Shown here: piece by piece, positions 31,629-40,509 of the stretch
Position numbering within the stretch: the first letter of the stretch is position 1
Layout of the letters: each line of letters begins with the position of its first letter
NCBI GenBank assembly: GCA_019459085.1
Contig: JAIBEW010000018.1
Span: forward strand, 1 to 51,002
Direction of reading: 5' to 3'
Length of the DNA stretch: 51,002 nucleotides
Origin: Kaistella sp.
GTDB taxonomy: Bacteria > Bacteroidota > Bacteroidia > Flavobacteriales > Weeksellaceae
The notes under the pieces: generated by a model
The model's database searches: none
Told to the model about the DNA's origin: nothing
The model's input: only the letters and a program-made list of their open reading frames with translations
Program-made: the position numbers and the translations under genes

Positions 31629-32243
31629 ATGAAAAACCTTTTGCTCACCGCTTCCATCGCATTGCTCGCCGCTTCCTGTACCAAAACGGAGCTTAAAACA
31701 TCCGGAAATCCGCCCCAACAACACCATGAAACCGAAACCAAAAACGAAATGGTCGCCCTTATGGATGGGATGATGGAGGACATGCACCGCGCAACCCCCA
31801 CCGGAAATACCGATGCCGATTTCTCCCGAATGATGATCGAACATCACAAAGGTGCCGTTGAAATGTCGGAACTGGTTCTGGAAAAAGGAAAAAATGAGGA
31901 ACTTAAAACCTTTGCAAAGAAAGTCATTGATGCACAGAACACCGAGATCGGGCTGAAGAAGAAATTTGCAGACCGGAAGGAAACCTCCGCGGATCATAAA
32001 GCCTTTCAGCAGGACCTGAACCGTTCGATGTCGGCGATGATGGATAAAAACATTCCCGTTCACAATGATATCGATAAAGATTATGCCCAGCAGATGATTC
32101 CGCACCACCAGAGCGCGGTCGACATGGCGGAGGTATACCTGAAATACGGCAGAGAACAGGAACTGCTGAAACTCTGCAATGCAGTGGTGACGGCCCAAAC
32201 AGCAGAAATTTCGGAGCTTCAGGACTGGCTGAAGCGGAATTGA
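31629..32243 (+). CDS. DUF305 lipoprotein with two His-Met motifs
   Basis: 204 residues from ATG 31629, which gives the lipoprotein signal MKNLLLTASIALLAASCTK (lipobox AASC); the frame is open further upstream without a signal. The DUF305 motif is present twice: FSRMMIEHHKGAVEMSELVL and YAQQMIPHHQSAVDMAEVYL. Each half is a ferritin-like helical pair with HHxxAVxM, and such proteins are often found with copper or other metal handling genes. Extra His and Met residues (QQHHETE, MDGMMEDMHR) fit metal binding. Its metal is not known. Confidence 0.8.
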   Translation: MKNLLLTASIALLAASCTKTELKTSGNPPQQHHETETKNEMVALMDGMMEDMHRATPTGNTDADFSRMMIEHHKGAVEMSELVLEKGKNEELKTFAKKVIDAQNTEIGLKKKFADRKETSADHKAFQQDLNRSMSAMMDKNIPVHNDIDKDYAQQMIPHHQSAVDMAEVYLKYGREQELLKLCNAVVTAQTAEISELQDWLKRN

Positions 32244-32342
32244 TCTGAGTTCGCCGCTGTTGTTTTCTTCCCGCTGTCTAGATAGGCATCGGTTTTAAAA
32301 AGTGGAAAATTTTCCTTAAATTCGCGTTAAATTTTGTAACAC

Positions 32343-33734
32343 ATGAACTACGATATTATTGTCATCGGAAGTGGTCCCGGTGGATATGTGACGGCCATCA
32401 GAGCGTCTCAACTGGGTTTCAAAACCGCCATCATCGAAAAGGAAAATCTGGGCGGCATCTGCCTGAACTGGGGCTGTATCCCGACCAAAGCGTTGCTGAA
32501 GTCGGCGCATGTCTTCAATTATTTAAAGCATACCGAAGATTACGGTCTGAATAAGATCGAAAATCCGGGTTTTGATTTTACCAAGGTCATTCAGAGAAGC
32601 AGAGGGGTTGCAACCAAAATGAGCGGCGGGATTTCCTTCCTCATGAAGAAAAACAAGATCGACGTGATCATGGGAACGGCCAAAGTACAGAAAGGCAAAA
32701 AAGTTTCCGTGACAGATAAAGACGGAAAAAACACCCAATATTCAGCAGAACACATCATCATCGCCACCGGTGCGAGATCCCGGGAATTGCCGAACCTTCC
32801 TCAGGACGGCGTGAAAGTGATCGGGTATCGTCAGGCTCTGGCGCTCCCGGACCTTCCAAAATCAATGATCGTAGTGGGTTCAGGCGCCATCGGCGTTGAG
32901 TTCGCAGATTTCTACAATTCGATGGGAACCAAGGTGACTGTCGTGGAATTCATGCCGAACATCGTTCCGGTAGAAGACGAAGAGGTTTCAAAACACCTCG
33001 AGAAATCCCTCAAGAAATCCGGAATCGAGATCATGACCAACGCTTCTGTGGAATCGGTCGATACTTCCGGAGCGGGCGTAAAAGCTTCTGTAAAAACCGC
33101 GACAGGCAATATCACCCTCGAAGCGGACATTCTTCTTTCAGCGGTGGGAATTGCCGCCAATATTGAAGGCCAGGGCTTTGAAGAAGTAGGCATCCAGACC
33201 GATAAAGGAAAAGTGTTGGTGAACGAATGGTACGAAACTTCGGTTCCGGGCTATTACGCGATCGGCGATATTTTACCGACTCAGGCTTTGGCGCACGTCG
33301 CTTCAGCAGAAGGAATTACCTGCGTTGAAAAGATCAAAGGACTCCATGTAGAGAAAATCGATTACGGAAATATTCCCGGATGTACCTACTGTCATCCTGA
33401 AGTGGCTTCTGTCGGTTTAACCGAAAAGCAGGCAAAAGAAAAAGGCTACGAGATCAAAGTAGGGAAGTTCCCGCTTTCTGCCAGCGGAAAGGCAACTGCG
33501 AACGGAAATACCGACGGTTTTGTGAAAGTGATTTTCGATGCCAAATACGGCGAATGGCTTGGCTGCCATATGGTGGGCGAAGGTGTTACCGACATGATTG
33601 CTGAAGCGGTGGTTGCGAGAAAACTCGAAACGACGGGTCATGAGATCATCAAGTCGATCCACCCGCACCCTACGGTTTCAGAAGCGATTATGGAAGCTGC
33701 CGCTGCGGCTTACGGGGAAGTGATCCATATCTAA
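32343..33734 (+). CDS. lpdA: Dihydrolipoyl dehydrogenase (E3)
   Basis: 463 residues. The FAD-binding motif GSGPGGYVTAIRASQLG lies at the start, the redox disulfide is Cys40/Cys45 in GGICLNWGCIPTK, the NAD-binding motif is VVGSGAIGVEFADFYNSMG, the central FAD motif is YAIGDI, and the C-terminal catalytic pair is HPHPTVSE. It reoxidises the lipoyl arm of 2-oxoacid dehydrogenases or the glycine cleavage system. The fused E1 gene lies 3 kb upstream in the same direction, but with a terminator and two genes between them. Confidence 0.93.
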   Translation: MNYDIIVIGSGPGGYVTAIRASQLGFKTAIIEKENLGGICLNWGCIPTKALLKSAHVFNYLKHTEDYGLNKIENPGFDFTKVIQRSRGVATKMSGGISFLMKKNKIDVIMGTAKVQKGKKVSVTDKDGKNTQYSAEHIIIATGARSRELPNLPQDGVKVIGYRQALALPDLPKSMIVVGSGAIGVEFADFYNSMGTKVTVVEFMPNIVPVEDEEVSKHLEKSLKKSGIEIMTNASVESVDTSGAGVKASVKTATGNITLEADILLSAVGIAANIEGQGFEEVGIQTDKGKVLVNEWYETSVPGYYAIGDILPTQALAHVASAEGITCVEKIKGLHVEKIDYGNIPGCTYCHPEVASVGLTEKQAKEKGYEIKVGKFPLSASGKATANGNTDGFVKVIFDAKYGEWLGCHMVGEGVTDMIAEAVVARKLETTGHEIIKSIHPHPTVSEAIMEAAAAAYGEVIHI

Positions 33735-33747
33735 AAAAAGCATATCA

Positions 33748-33780
33748 GAAAAAAAGCTGCAGAATTTCTGCAGCTTTTTT
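33748..33780. terminator. Bidirectional terminator between convergent genes
   Basis: AAAAAAGCTGCAGAA pairs with TTCTGCAGCTTTTTT as a nearly perfect palindrome. It serves lpdA from the left and the ABC ATPase gene from the right. Confidence 0.9.
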
Positions 33781-33798
33781 CGTTTTTTATTTGAAAAT

Positions 33799-34494
33799 CT
33801 AAGCGGTGTAGCTTGTAAAGGCTTCCTCAAGGCTTTCAAATTTCCCTTTGAATTCTTCAACCGGAGAATCCTGTATGATATTTCCGTTGTGGATGAGAAT
33901 GACGCGCGAACAGAGCGCTTCCACTTCCTGCATAATGTGGGTGGAAAGAATGACCGTCTTTTCTTTTCCGATCTCTTTGATGACGTTCCGGATCTCGATG
34001 ATCTGGTTGGGATCCAGGCCGTTTGTGGGTTCATCAAGGATGAGCAGGTCGGGTGAATGAAGGATCGCCTGCGCCAAACCCACACGCTGTTTGTAGCCTT
34101 TGGAAAGCTGAGAAATTTTCTTGGATTTTTCCGGCGTAATGCCCACGAGTTCGATGACTTCATCAATCCGATCTTTGGAAATTTTATGCAGATCAGCAAC
34201 GTATGAAAGGTATTCTTTCACAAACATTTCGGGGTAAAGTGGGTTGTTTTCCGGCAGAAAACCGATGTTTTTCTTGCTCAGAATCTCATTATCAGAAATG
34301 TCGTTCCCATTGAATACAATCTGGCCCTCATCAATCTTCAGCACACCTGTAATGGATTTCATTAAAGTGGATTTTCCGGCGCCGTTTGGTCCTAAAAGTC
34401 CGATGATTTCGTTTTTTCCGATACTGAGGTTAATGTCGTTCAGCGCGGTCTGTTCGCCGAATTTTTTTGTCAGACTGATGATTTGAAGAGCCAT
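33799..34494 (-). CDS. ABC transporter ATP-binding protein, GldA-like
   Basis: 231 residues. All ABC motifs are present: Walker A GPNGAGKST, Q-loop-region GFLPENNPLYPEMFVKEYL, signature LSKGYKQRVGLAQAIL, Walker B LLILDEPTNGLDPNQI, and H-loop ILSTHIMQEVEAL. The block PENNPLYPEMFVKEYLSY and the DPNQIIEIRNVIKEIGK segment are close to GldA of flavobacterial gliding motility. It is ~65 residues shorter than GldA at the C-terminus, and no gldF/gldG permease genes are adjacent. Most relatives in non-gliding Chryseobacterium have unknown substrates, so only the family is claimed. Confidence 0.8.
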   Translation of the reverse strand: MALQIISLTKKFGEQTALNDINLSIGKNEIIGLLGPNGAGKSTLMKSITGVLKIDEGQIVFNGNDISDNEILSKKNIGFLPENNPLYPEMFVKEYLSYVADLHKISKDRIDEVIELVGITPEKSKKISQLSKGYKQRVGLAQAILHSPDLLILDEPTNGLDPNQIIEIRNVIKEIGKEKTVILSTHIMQEVEALCSRVILIHNGNIIQDSPVEEFKGKFESLEEAFTSYTA

Positions 34495-34517
34495 ATTCGA
34501 AATGATTTATGCAAAAA

Positions 34518-34547
34518 TAAAAAACCCATTCAAAAGAACGGGTTTTA
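34518..34547 (-). terminator. Terminator after the exported protein gene
   Basis: AAAACCCATT and AACGGGTTTT pair (one G-T) around CAAAAG. On the minus strand the stem runs into a T-rich stretch 15 bp past the stop at 34562. Confidence 0.7.
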
Positions 34548-34561
34548 TTTGTGGGAAGATT

Positions 34562-35080
34562 TTATTTTTTATTTGAAGGAACCGCTTTTTTTGCAGATGA
34601 TTCTGACTGCGAAAGCTTCGCACTGCTTTGTGCTGAATTTGCTTTTTTACCGAAAATCTTATCGACCTGTTTTTTGGTCAGAAACTGGGTTTTCCCGATC
34701 ATTTTTTTGTTCTTGTTGATGTAGTGGATGAACTGAACGGTAATTTGTCCGTAATTTTTTTCGTAATGCAGATCCAGAATATCGTTCGGAAGTTCCAGCG
34801 TAACATCACCCATCGGCATGTCGATAAAACCTTCTGAAATCAGGTTGTACAGTCCTTCGAAATCCTTATTCACATCCAGAAAAGAAAAATTCCTGAAGGT
34901 GTTGAGGTTACTCGTATTGATGTCCTGATAATTGAAGGTGTATTTGTTCTTTTTTTTATAAAGTCCGACCGAATTGTCTTTTCCCACTTCAACGAGAGAC
35001 TCGTTTTTTACCACTTTAATCTGGGCAAAAGTCAGGAGAGAGAAAAAGAAGGCGAACAGAAATATTGTTTTTTTCATCAT
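34562..35080 (-). CDS. Exported hypothetical protein
   Basis: 172 residues from ATG 35080 (35077 is equally possible); both give a signal peptide MKKTIFLFAFFFSLLTFAQ. An upstream ATG at 35104 has no such signal. The mature domain (NKYTFNYQDINTSNLNTF, FEGLYNLISEGFIDMPMGD, QITVQFIHYINKNKKMIG) is compact with mixed strands and helices. A disordered tail rich in Ser, Ala and Lys (SAQSSAKLSQSESSAKK) ends the protein. I do not recognise the family. It lies alone between a terminator and the tRNA gene. Confidence 0.55.
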   Translation of the reverse strand: MMKKTIFLFAFFFSLLTFAQIKVVKNESLVEVGKDNSVGLYKKKNKYTFNYQDINTSNLNTFRNFSFLDVNKDFEGLYNLISEGFIDMPMGDVTLELPNDILDLHYEKNYGQITVQFIHYINKNKKMIGKTQFLTKKQVDKIFGKKANSAQSSAKLSQSESSAKKAVPSNKK

Positions 35081-35234
35081 TGATTTTATTTTATGGAAAC
35101 GCATCTTTTGAGGAAGCGCTCTACAAAAATAAGTTTTTTTTTAATATCGGCAGGTGAAGATCGGATTAAGTTCTAGAGATTACCTCAAAAAGAAATCCCG
35201 CAATTCGCCTGTTGTCAGGAAATTTGCGGGATAG

Positions 35235-35308
35235 TGACCTCGACAGGATTCAAACCTGTAACCTTCTGAGCCGTAATCAGATGCGCTATTCAGTTGCGCC
35301 ACGAGGCC
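35235..35308 (-). tRNA. tRNA-Arg (anticodon ACG)
   Basis: On the minus strand the acceptor GGCCTCG pairs with CGAGGTC (one G-T pair), followed by discriminator A. The anticodon arm is TCTGA-TTACGGC-TCAGA, giving ACG. The T-arm has GGTTTGAATCC and the D-arm GCGCAACTGAATAGCGC. All stems are sound. CCA is not encoded. ACG is the usual CGN-reading arginine tRNA (A34 becomes inosine). Confidence 0.93.
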
Positions 35309-35353
35309 GTTTTTCGGTTTGCAAATATAGGACTTTTTTGTTTTCTTTGAAAG

Positions 35354-36400
35354 ATGAAACCGAAAATTTTATTAATCCTTGCCGTTTTGATGCTTGTTTG
35401 CTGCGAAAAAAAAGCAAAAGTGAATTCGCAGGACTGGCAGATTATTTCTGAAAATGTTCAGATGAAGGAGTCCAAAAACTTCCTGGAACTGAAGTCAGGG
35501 AAGTTTAACTATAAAATCAAACAGTCGGAACTGCCTTTTAAGAAAATAATGATGCTGAATGCGAGCCTGATCGGTTATGTATCGGAACTAAAGCAGGAAG
35601 ATAAGATTATCGCGGTTTCGAGTCCGGAATATATTTTCTCATCAAAGATCCATAATCTCATTCGTAACGGAAATATTCAGAACATTGGGAATGAACAGAA
35701 ATACGACGTCGAGAAAATCATTGCACTGAAACCCGATGCTGTTTTTACGAATTATATTGCAAGCTTTGAAAATACCTATGATCTGATCAGGAAAAATGGC
35801 ATCCGGATTATTTTTCTGGATGAATATCTGGAGCAGAATCCACTTGAAAAATCCAAATATCTCCTGGTTTTCGGAAAACTTTTGGGAGCTTCTAAAGCTG
35901 CTGCCGCAAAATATGCAGAAATCGAAAAAAATTATCAATCCTTAAAAGAACTGGCCCTTACTTCCAAAAAAAGACCGGTGGTCCTGGCCAATGAAATGTA
36001 CGGCAACCAGTGGTTTTTACCGGGTGGAAAAACAACTCTTGCGCAGTTTATCACCGATGCAAACGCAACTTACATCAATTCAGAAAACACAGATTCAAAA
36101 GCGGTCCCGATGAGTTTTGAAGAAGTTTTTTCAAAATCCCGGGATGCCGAATATTGGGTGAATGTCGGCAACCACAAGAGTAAAAAAGAACTGCTGCAGA
36201 TCAATCCGAATTATGCCAACATGAAGGTGTACAACCAGGGCGGAATTTACGGCGTAAGTGCAAAGGAGAAAGGCAGCAGCAACGATTTTTTCGAAAGCGG
36301 AGTCGTGCGGGCTGACCTCGTTCTGAAGGATTATATCAAAATTTTCCATCCTGAACTTTTAAAAGATGACGAATTAACGTTTATGAGTGCGCTTAAATAA
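35354..36400 (+). CDS. ABC transporter substrate-binding protein (BtuF/FepB type)
   Basis: 348 residues. The N-terminal signal MKPKILLILAVLMLVCCEK ends in adjacent cysteines, probably lipidated though the lipobox is atypical. The fold is the periplasmic-binding type with a helical hinge (PF01497): IIAVSSPEYIF, VEKIIALKPDAVFTNYI, GIRIIFLDEYLEQNPLEKS, WFLPGGKTTLAQFI, and NPNYANMKVYNQGGIYG. Such proteins bind cobalamin, haem or siderophores in the periplasm. No ABC permease or ATPase lies next to it, so the cargo and partner are unknown. Family call firm. Confidence 0.8.
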   Translation: MKPKILLILAVLMLVCCEKKAKVNSQDWQIISENVQMKESKNFLELKSGKFNYKIKQSELPFKKIMMLNASLIGYVSELKQEDKIIAVSSPEYIFSSKIHNLIRNGNIQNIGNEQKYDVEKIIALKPDAVFTNYIASFENTYDLIRKNGIRIIFLDEYLEQNPLEKSKYLLVFGKLLGASKAAAAKYAEIEKNYQSLKELALTSKKRPVVLANEMYGNQWFLPGGKTTLAQFITDANATYINSENTDSKAVPMSFEEVFSKSRDAEYWVNVGNHKSKKELLQINPNYANMKVYNQGGIYGVSAKEKGSSNDFFESGVVRADLVLKDYIKIFHPELLKDDELTFMSALK

Positions 36401-36410
36401 TTAATATTTC

Positions 36411-36418
36411 TATTTTTG
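36411..36418 (+). promoter_or_regulatory. Bacteroidota -7 box TATTTTTG
   Basis: A TAnnTTTG match 21 bp before the mtgA start at 36440. Confidence 0.5.
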
Positions 36419-36439
36419 CAGGAGTATTGATCGCTTGTT

Positions 36440-37084
36440 ATGTGGAAAAAAATTAAAAAAATCGTCTCTATTCTGATCCTCGCGAATATTCTTTTTATCG
36501 TTTGGGGAATATTCTTCAATCCGCCCATTACGATTACCCAAATCGGCGGACTGTTGGAATATGGCAAGCTGAAACGTGATTATGTTTCCTACGATGAAAT
36601 GGGAAGTCAGGTTAAAAGAGCCGTTATCGCTGCTGAAGACCAGAAATTCTTTCAGCACAACGGTTTCGATTATCAGGCGATTCAGAAGGCTTATAAAAAC
36701 AACGAAAAAGGTAAAAAACTGAAAGGAGGAAGCACGATTTCCCAGCAAACAGCCAAAAATGTATTTCTGTGGCAGGGCAGAAGCTGGGTGAGAAAAGGTT
36801 TGGAAGCTGTTTACACCTTTATCATCGAGCTGGTCTGGAGCAAAGAGATCATTCTGGAGCGCTACCTGAATTCCATTGAAATGGGAAGAGGGGTTTTCGG
36901 GGTGGAGGCTGCTTCTGAATATTATTTCGGAAAACACTCAAAGGATTTAACCAAAAGCCAGGCGGCCTGGATTGCGGCCATCCTTCCGAATCCCAAAAAA
37001 TATGATCCGAACAATCCTTCGAAATATCTGAGAAACCGCCACAGCTGGATTTTACGTCAAATGAATAACGTAAGCCTGAAATAG
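36440..37084 (+). CDS. mtgA: Monofunctional peptidoglycan glycosyltransferase
   Basis: 214 residues, slightly short for MtgA. One N-terminal helix (IVSILILANILFIVWGIFF) anchors it in the inner membrane. The glycosyltransferase-51 motifs follow: AAEDQKFFQHNGFD with the catalytic Glu, KGGSTISQQTAKNVFLW, ERYLNSIEMGRGVFGVEAA and ASEYYFGK. It polymerises lipid II into glycan strands without a transpeptidase domain. A -7 box lies in front, and the next gene has its own box three bases after this stop. Confidence 0.93.
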   Translation: MWKKIKKIVSILILANILFIVWGIFFNPPITITQIGGLLEYGKLKRDYVSYDEMGSQVKRAVIAAEDQKFFQHNGFDYQAIQKAYKNNEKGKKLKGGSTISQQTAKNVFLWQGRSWVRKGLEAVYTFIIELVWSKEIILERYLNSIEMGRGVFGVEAASEYYFGKHSKDLTKSQAAWIAAILPNPKKYDPNNPSKYLRNRHSWILRQMNNVSLK

Positions 37085-37086
37085 AC

Positions 37087-37094
37087 TATCTTTG
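37087..37094 (+). promoter_or_regulatory. Bacteroidota -7 box TATCTTTG
   Basis: A TAnnTTTG match 10 bp before the start codon at 37105, directly after the mtgA stop. It would give a very short leader. Confidence 0.45.
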
Positions 37095-37104
37095 CCCTCA
37101 ATTT

Positions 37105-39141
37105 ATGGCAGTTTTCACTAGAAATAAAGAAGATTTTAGATTTGTTCTGAAGAAATATTTCAGTTTTCAGAACGAGACCAAATCTCTTGACCCGCTTTAT
37201 GAGATTTTTCAGTCTGTAAAGAGTGAAGAATTCAAAACGGTCCTGTCTTATTTCCGTCAGAATCCTGAGATTACGGACAACTTTGCGTACTATCTCCGCA
37301 ATATATTTGATGGAAGATCCATCAACCTTTCCCTCACTGAAGCCAATATCCTCTCCGAAAACGGCTTTTTCCCCGAACTTCGAAAAAGACTCCTGAACAA
37401 ATTCCTGCCGCCGGTTGAAAACGAGAATACCGTTTGGCATTTGGTGGATTATATTCTGGTAAGGATTTCGGGCGATCTGAAATACCTGAAGAGCATTCCT
37501 GAAGAAGAACTCGATCAACTCTTTGCTTTGCTGAGAATCAACAGGTTTATTGCCGACCGGCACATCAGAAATGAAATGTTTTTTTCCATGAACATTTTGG
37601 CGTGGCGTGTGATCGGAAATGCGCTGGATGTGGAAGTGGTAAACATGGCTCCGGAATATAAAAATTTCGACAATCCGTTTTTGGCGCTTCAGGACGAAAT
37701 GGATATCCTCACAAAAGGACATAAACAGAATCCTGATTTTCTCCTCGACACAAAAAACGTACACTTCAAACAGATTAAGATTTATTTGGATCAGTGTCAG
37801 GAATTTGTAAATGTAGCCTTCAAGAACTCTTCCAAATACGGGATATCAGGAAAAATCAACCAGTCGCTTCTGAAAATACGGCAGCAACTCAGCCGGATTT
37901 CAGATATTGTAAGCCTTTTGGTGGTGGATTCTGATGACGAAATTCCGGTGAAATCAAAGCAGCTTTTCTTCAATATTCTGGAATATAAATCCCACAAGAA
38001 CAATATTTCGGAACTCGTGAACGACAGTACGCGACTGATGTCGCACCTGATCACGAACCATACGGCGGAAACCGGCACGCATTACATTACTTCGTCGTTC
38101 AAAGATTACAACACGATGTTCTGGAAAGCGAGCGGCGGCGGTGTGATTGTTGGAGCGCTCGTGGTGCTGAAACTTTTTTACGGAAGTATTCCCGGGAGCG
38201 AATTTTCGCATGCGCTTCTTTATTCTTTTAATTACGCGATGGGATTCATCATGATTTATCTGATGAATTTCACGTTGGCTACAAAACAGCCAGCCATGAC
38301 AGCCGCAACAATGGCAAAAGTGCTTTCTGAAGGCCAGAATACGCGTAAAAATTACGTTGATTTTGCCCATTTGGTTTCGAAACTTTTCAGATCCCAGTTC
38401 ATTGCGTTTATAGGAAATGTCGCCTGGTCGTTTCCGGTGGCGCTGGCTATTATTTACGGCCTTGACGTTCTGTTTCAGCAGAATTTCGCGGCAGAAAAAG
38501 CAACAAAACTTCTGAACGATCATGATCCGTTCAACTCTAAAGCCATTTTCCATGCATGTATTGCGGGTTTTTTCCTGTTTATCTCGGGAATTATATCCGG
38601 GAATGTCGGCAATAATTCGGTCTTTTACCAGATTCCGAAAAGGATTGCCAAAAATCCTTTTATCAACCAGCTTTTAGGACCAAAAATTGCAAAATCTGCT
38701 TCAACTTACTATTCGAAAAACTGGGCGGGGATTGTTTCGAATTTCTGGTTCGGAATTTTTCTTGGCGTGACAGGGCCTATCGGAATTTTTTTAGGACTCG
38801 ATCTCGACATTCGGCATATCACATTTGCGGCGGGCAACGTTGCACTTGGATTTTACGGTAAAGATTTCGTCGTGGATGCCTATTCTTTTTGGGTTCCCGT
38901 TATTACCGTTTTTATTATTGGGTTTTTCAATTTCGCGGTGAGTTTTGGGCTTTCAATGGTGTTGGCATTCCGTTCCAGAAAAGTGAATCTGGGAGAAGTC
39001 AGAGAAATTTACAGAGAAATTTTCAGGTATTTTATGAAAAAACCGCTCCGGTTTTTCGTTCCGATTCAGTCTAAGGAACTCGATCTCAGCGCAAAGGAAA
39101 TGGTAGAAAATACTGTCGCTACAAAATTTGAAGATCGGTAA
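37105..39141 (+). CDS. SpecificRecomb-family membrane protein (PF10136)
   Basis: 678 residues. The N-terminal ~330 are soluble and helical (SIPEEELDQLFALLRINRFI, RLMSHLITNHTAETGTHYI). The C-terminal half has about six membrane helices (GGGVIVGALVVLKLFYG, ALLYSFNYAMGFIMIYLMNF, ATKQPAMTAATMAKVL, AWSFPVALAIIYGLDVLF, FWFGIFLGVTGPIGIFLGL). The block NFTLATKQPAMTAATMA is characteristic of the family once annotated as 'site-specific recombinase'. Being a membrane protein, it is very unlikely to recombine DNA; the true role is unknown. Its 3' end overlaps the convergent DUF721 gene by 23 bp. Confidence 0.75.
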   Translation: MAVFTRNKEDFRFVLKKYFSFQNETKSLDPLYEIFQSVKSEEFKTVLSYFRQNPEITDNFAYYLRNIFDGRSINLSLTEANILSENGFFPELRKRLLNKFLPPVENENTVWHLVDYILVRISGDLKYLKSIPEEELDQLFALLRINRFIADRHIRNEMFFSMNILAWRVIGNALDVEVVNMAPEYKNFDNPFLALQDEMDILTKGHKQNPDFLLDTKNVHFKQIKIYLDQCQEFVNVAFKNSSKYGISGKINQSLLKIRQQLSRISDIVSLLVVDSDDEIPVKSKQLFFNILEYKSHKNNISELVNDSTRLMSHLITNHTAETGTHYITSSFKDYNTMFWKASGGGVIVGALVVLKLFYGSIPGSEFSHALLYSFNYAMGFIMIYLMNFTLATKQPAMTAATMAKVLSEGQNTRKNYVDFAHLVSKLFRSQFIAFIGNVAWSFPVALAIIYGLDVLFQQNFAAEKATKLLNDHDPFNSKAIFHACIAGFFLFISGIISGNVGNNSVFYQIPKRIAKNPFINQLLGPKIAKSASTYYSKNWAGIVSNFWFGIFLGVTGPIGIFLGLDLDIRHITFAAGNVALGFYGKDFVVDAYSFWVPVITVFIIGFFNFAVSFGLSMVLAFRSRKVNLGEVREIYREIFRYFMKKPLRFFVPIQSKELDLSAKEMVENTVATKFEDR

Positions 39142-39409
39142 AATGCTCTGCCCCGAATTTCTCCTGGAATTTGGTCAGAAAAAAAGTCTTCCTCATTCTG
39201 AAATCATTTTTAAGCAGCGGAGATTTTATCCTGATTTCTAAAACTTTACTGTTCAGGTTTACCGATTCGATCTCGCTGAAAAGCGCATCATTCAGATATT
39301 CATTCAGAAAATCTTTCACTTCGAAAGCCAGCAGTTTGTCCTCAAAACCATAGATTCTGGCGAAGGATTTCACGAGTTCGGAACTTTGATATTCTCTTTT
39401 CTTTTTCAT
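39119..39409 (-). CDS. DUF721 (DciA-like) protein
   Basis: 96 residues, soluble. YGFEDKLLAFEVKDFLNEYL and ESVNLNSKVLEIRIKSPLLKNDF, with a basic start MKKKREYQSSELVKSFAR, correspond to DUF721 (PF05258). The family includes DciA, which helps load the replicative helicase. Its place directly after recF (two bases between stop and start) is a well-known arrangement and supports the call. It overlaps the end of the convergent SpecificRecomb gene. Confidence 0.75.
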   Translation of the reverse strand: MKKKREYQSSELVKSFARIYGFEDKLLAFEVKDFLNEYLNDALFSEIESVNLNSKVLEIRIKSPLLKNDFRMRKTFFLTKFQEKFGAEHFTDLQIL

Positions 39410-39411
39410 GG

Positions 39412-40509
39412 CTAAATTTCAAAAATTCTCGATTCCTCATTAATTTTCTTCACCACATTTTCCGTTCTTTCTTTATTTGTATCGGTAATAAAAATCTGTC
39501 CGAAATGTTCGCGGTTCACGAGTTCAATCAGTTGAGAAACCCTTGTGTCATCGAGTTTGTCGAAAATATCATCGAGCAGTAGGACGGGCGTTTTTCCGGT
39601 GAGTTCCTTGATTCTGTTCATCTGGGAAAGTTTCAGCGCAATAAGGAATGATTTCTGCTGACCTTGGCTGCCGGTTCTTTTCAGGGAACTGCCGTTCATT
39701 TCAAAAATCAGGTCGTCTTTATGGATTCCTTTTGAGGTATATGTGAGCATGCGGTCCTTTTCAAGATTTTCCTCCAAAAGTTCACCAAAAGAATTTTCCT
39801 TTAAATCGGATTGATAAACGACCGATACCTTTTCATTGCCGTTCGAAATAATCTGATAATAGCTTTGAATCAAAGTCAGAATGGCGTCCAGAAATTCCTG
39901 TCTTTTACCAAAAATAGCAGTCCCGAATCTGATGAGTGGTTCATTGTAAATTTGCAGATTTTCGGGATCAAAATACCGGTTTTTTGAGAAACTTTTTAAC
40001 AGTGCGTTCCTTTGCTGAACCGTTTTCTGGTATTGGATCAGGTTAAACAGATATTCGGAATCCGTCTGAGAAATCATGGCGTCCAGAAATCTGCGTCGGC
40101 TTTCTCCGGAATCTGAAATGAGGTTAGAATCGTAAGGCGAAATGATCACGCTTGGAAGAAAACCGATATGATCTGCAAGCCTGTCGTAGGGTTTGTCGTT
40201 TTTTTTGATGATTTTTTTGGCATCTCTCGGCATTTGAACCTTGATGATATTTTCCTTTTCGCCGTCAAAAATCTGACCTTCCACCGTGAAAAAATCTTCC
40301 GATACACTGTTTGAGGGAGAAGTTCGGATGTTATTCAGGTCGGTATTTCCCAGAAAACTTTTTGCGACGGATAGATAGTGAAGCCCGTCCAGAACATTGG
40401 TTTTTCCAGCGCCGTTGTTCCCGACGAAACAGTTGATCTGGGGTGAAAATTCAAAGGATTTTTCAGTATGGTTTTTGAAATTGAGGAGCGTGAGTTTCTG
40501 GATGATCAT
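39412..40509 (-). CDS. recF: DNA replication and repair protein RecF
   Basis: 365 residues from ATG 40509; the frame is open 19 codons upstream, but MIIQKLTLLNFKNHTEKSF is the conserved RecF start. Walker A GNNGAGKT, the block SPSVIISPYDSNLI-like FLPSVIISPYDSNLISDSGESRRR, signature GSQGQQKSFLIALKLSQ, and Walker B PVLLLDDIFDKLDDTR are all present. RecF loads RecA at single-strand gaps with RecO and RecR. The ATG overlaps the stop of the toxin gene by four bases (ATGA), so RecF translation is coupled to a toxin-antitoxin pair. Confidence 0.95.
   Translation of the reverse strand: MIIQKLTLLNFKNHTEKSFEFSPQINCFVGNNGAGKTNVLDGLHYLSVAKSFLGNTDLNNIRTSPSNSVSEDFFTVEGQIFDGEKENIIKVQMPRDAKKIIKKNDKPYDRLADHIGFLPSVIISPYDSNLISDSGESRRRFLDAMISQTDSEYLFNLIQYQKTVQQRNALLKSFSKNRYFDPENLQIYNEPLIRFGTAIFGKRQEFLDAILTLIQSYYQIISNGNEKVSVVYQSDLKENSFGELLEENLEKDRMLTYTSKGIHKDDLIFEMNGSSLKRTGSQGQQKSFLIALKLSQMNRIKELTGKTPVLLLDDIFDKLDDTRVSQLIELVNREHFGQIFITDTNKERTENVVKKINEESRIFEI

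Noticed and set aside
33678-34199. 173-codon frame on the minus strand inside the ABC ATPase region
   Set aside because: It is a shadow of the GldA-like gene, whose full set of ABC motifs is in another frame; the shadow also crosses the terminator at 33748-33780.
35212-35451. 79-codon frame on the plus strand
   Set aside because: It covers the tRNA-Arg gene and the start of the substrate-binding protein gene; it is not coding.
37105-39141. 'Site-specific recombinase' next to a tRNA gene as sign of an integrated element
   Set aside because: The protein is a polytopic membrane protein without recombinase motifs, and the tRNA is intact with no nearby direct repeat of its 3' end seen.
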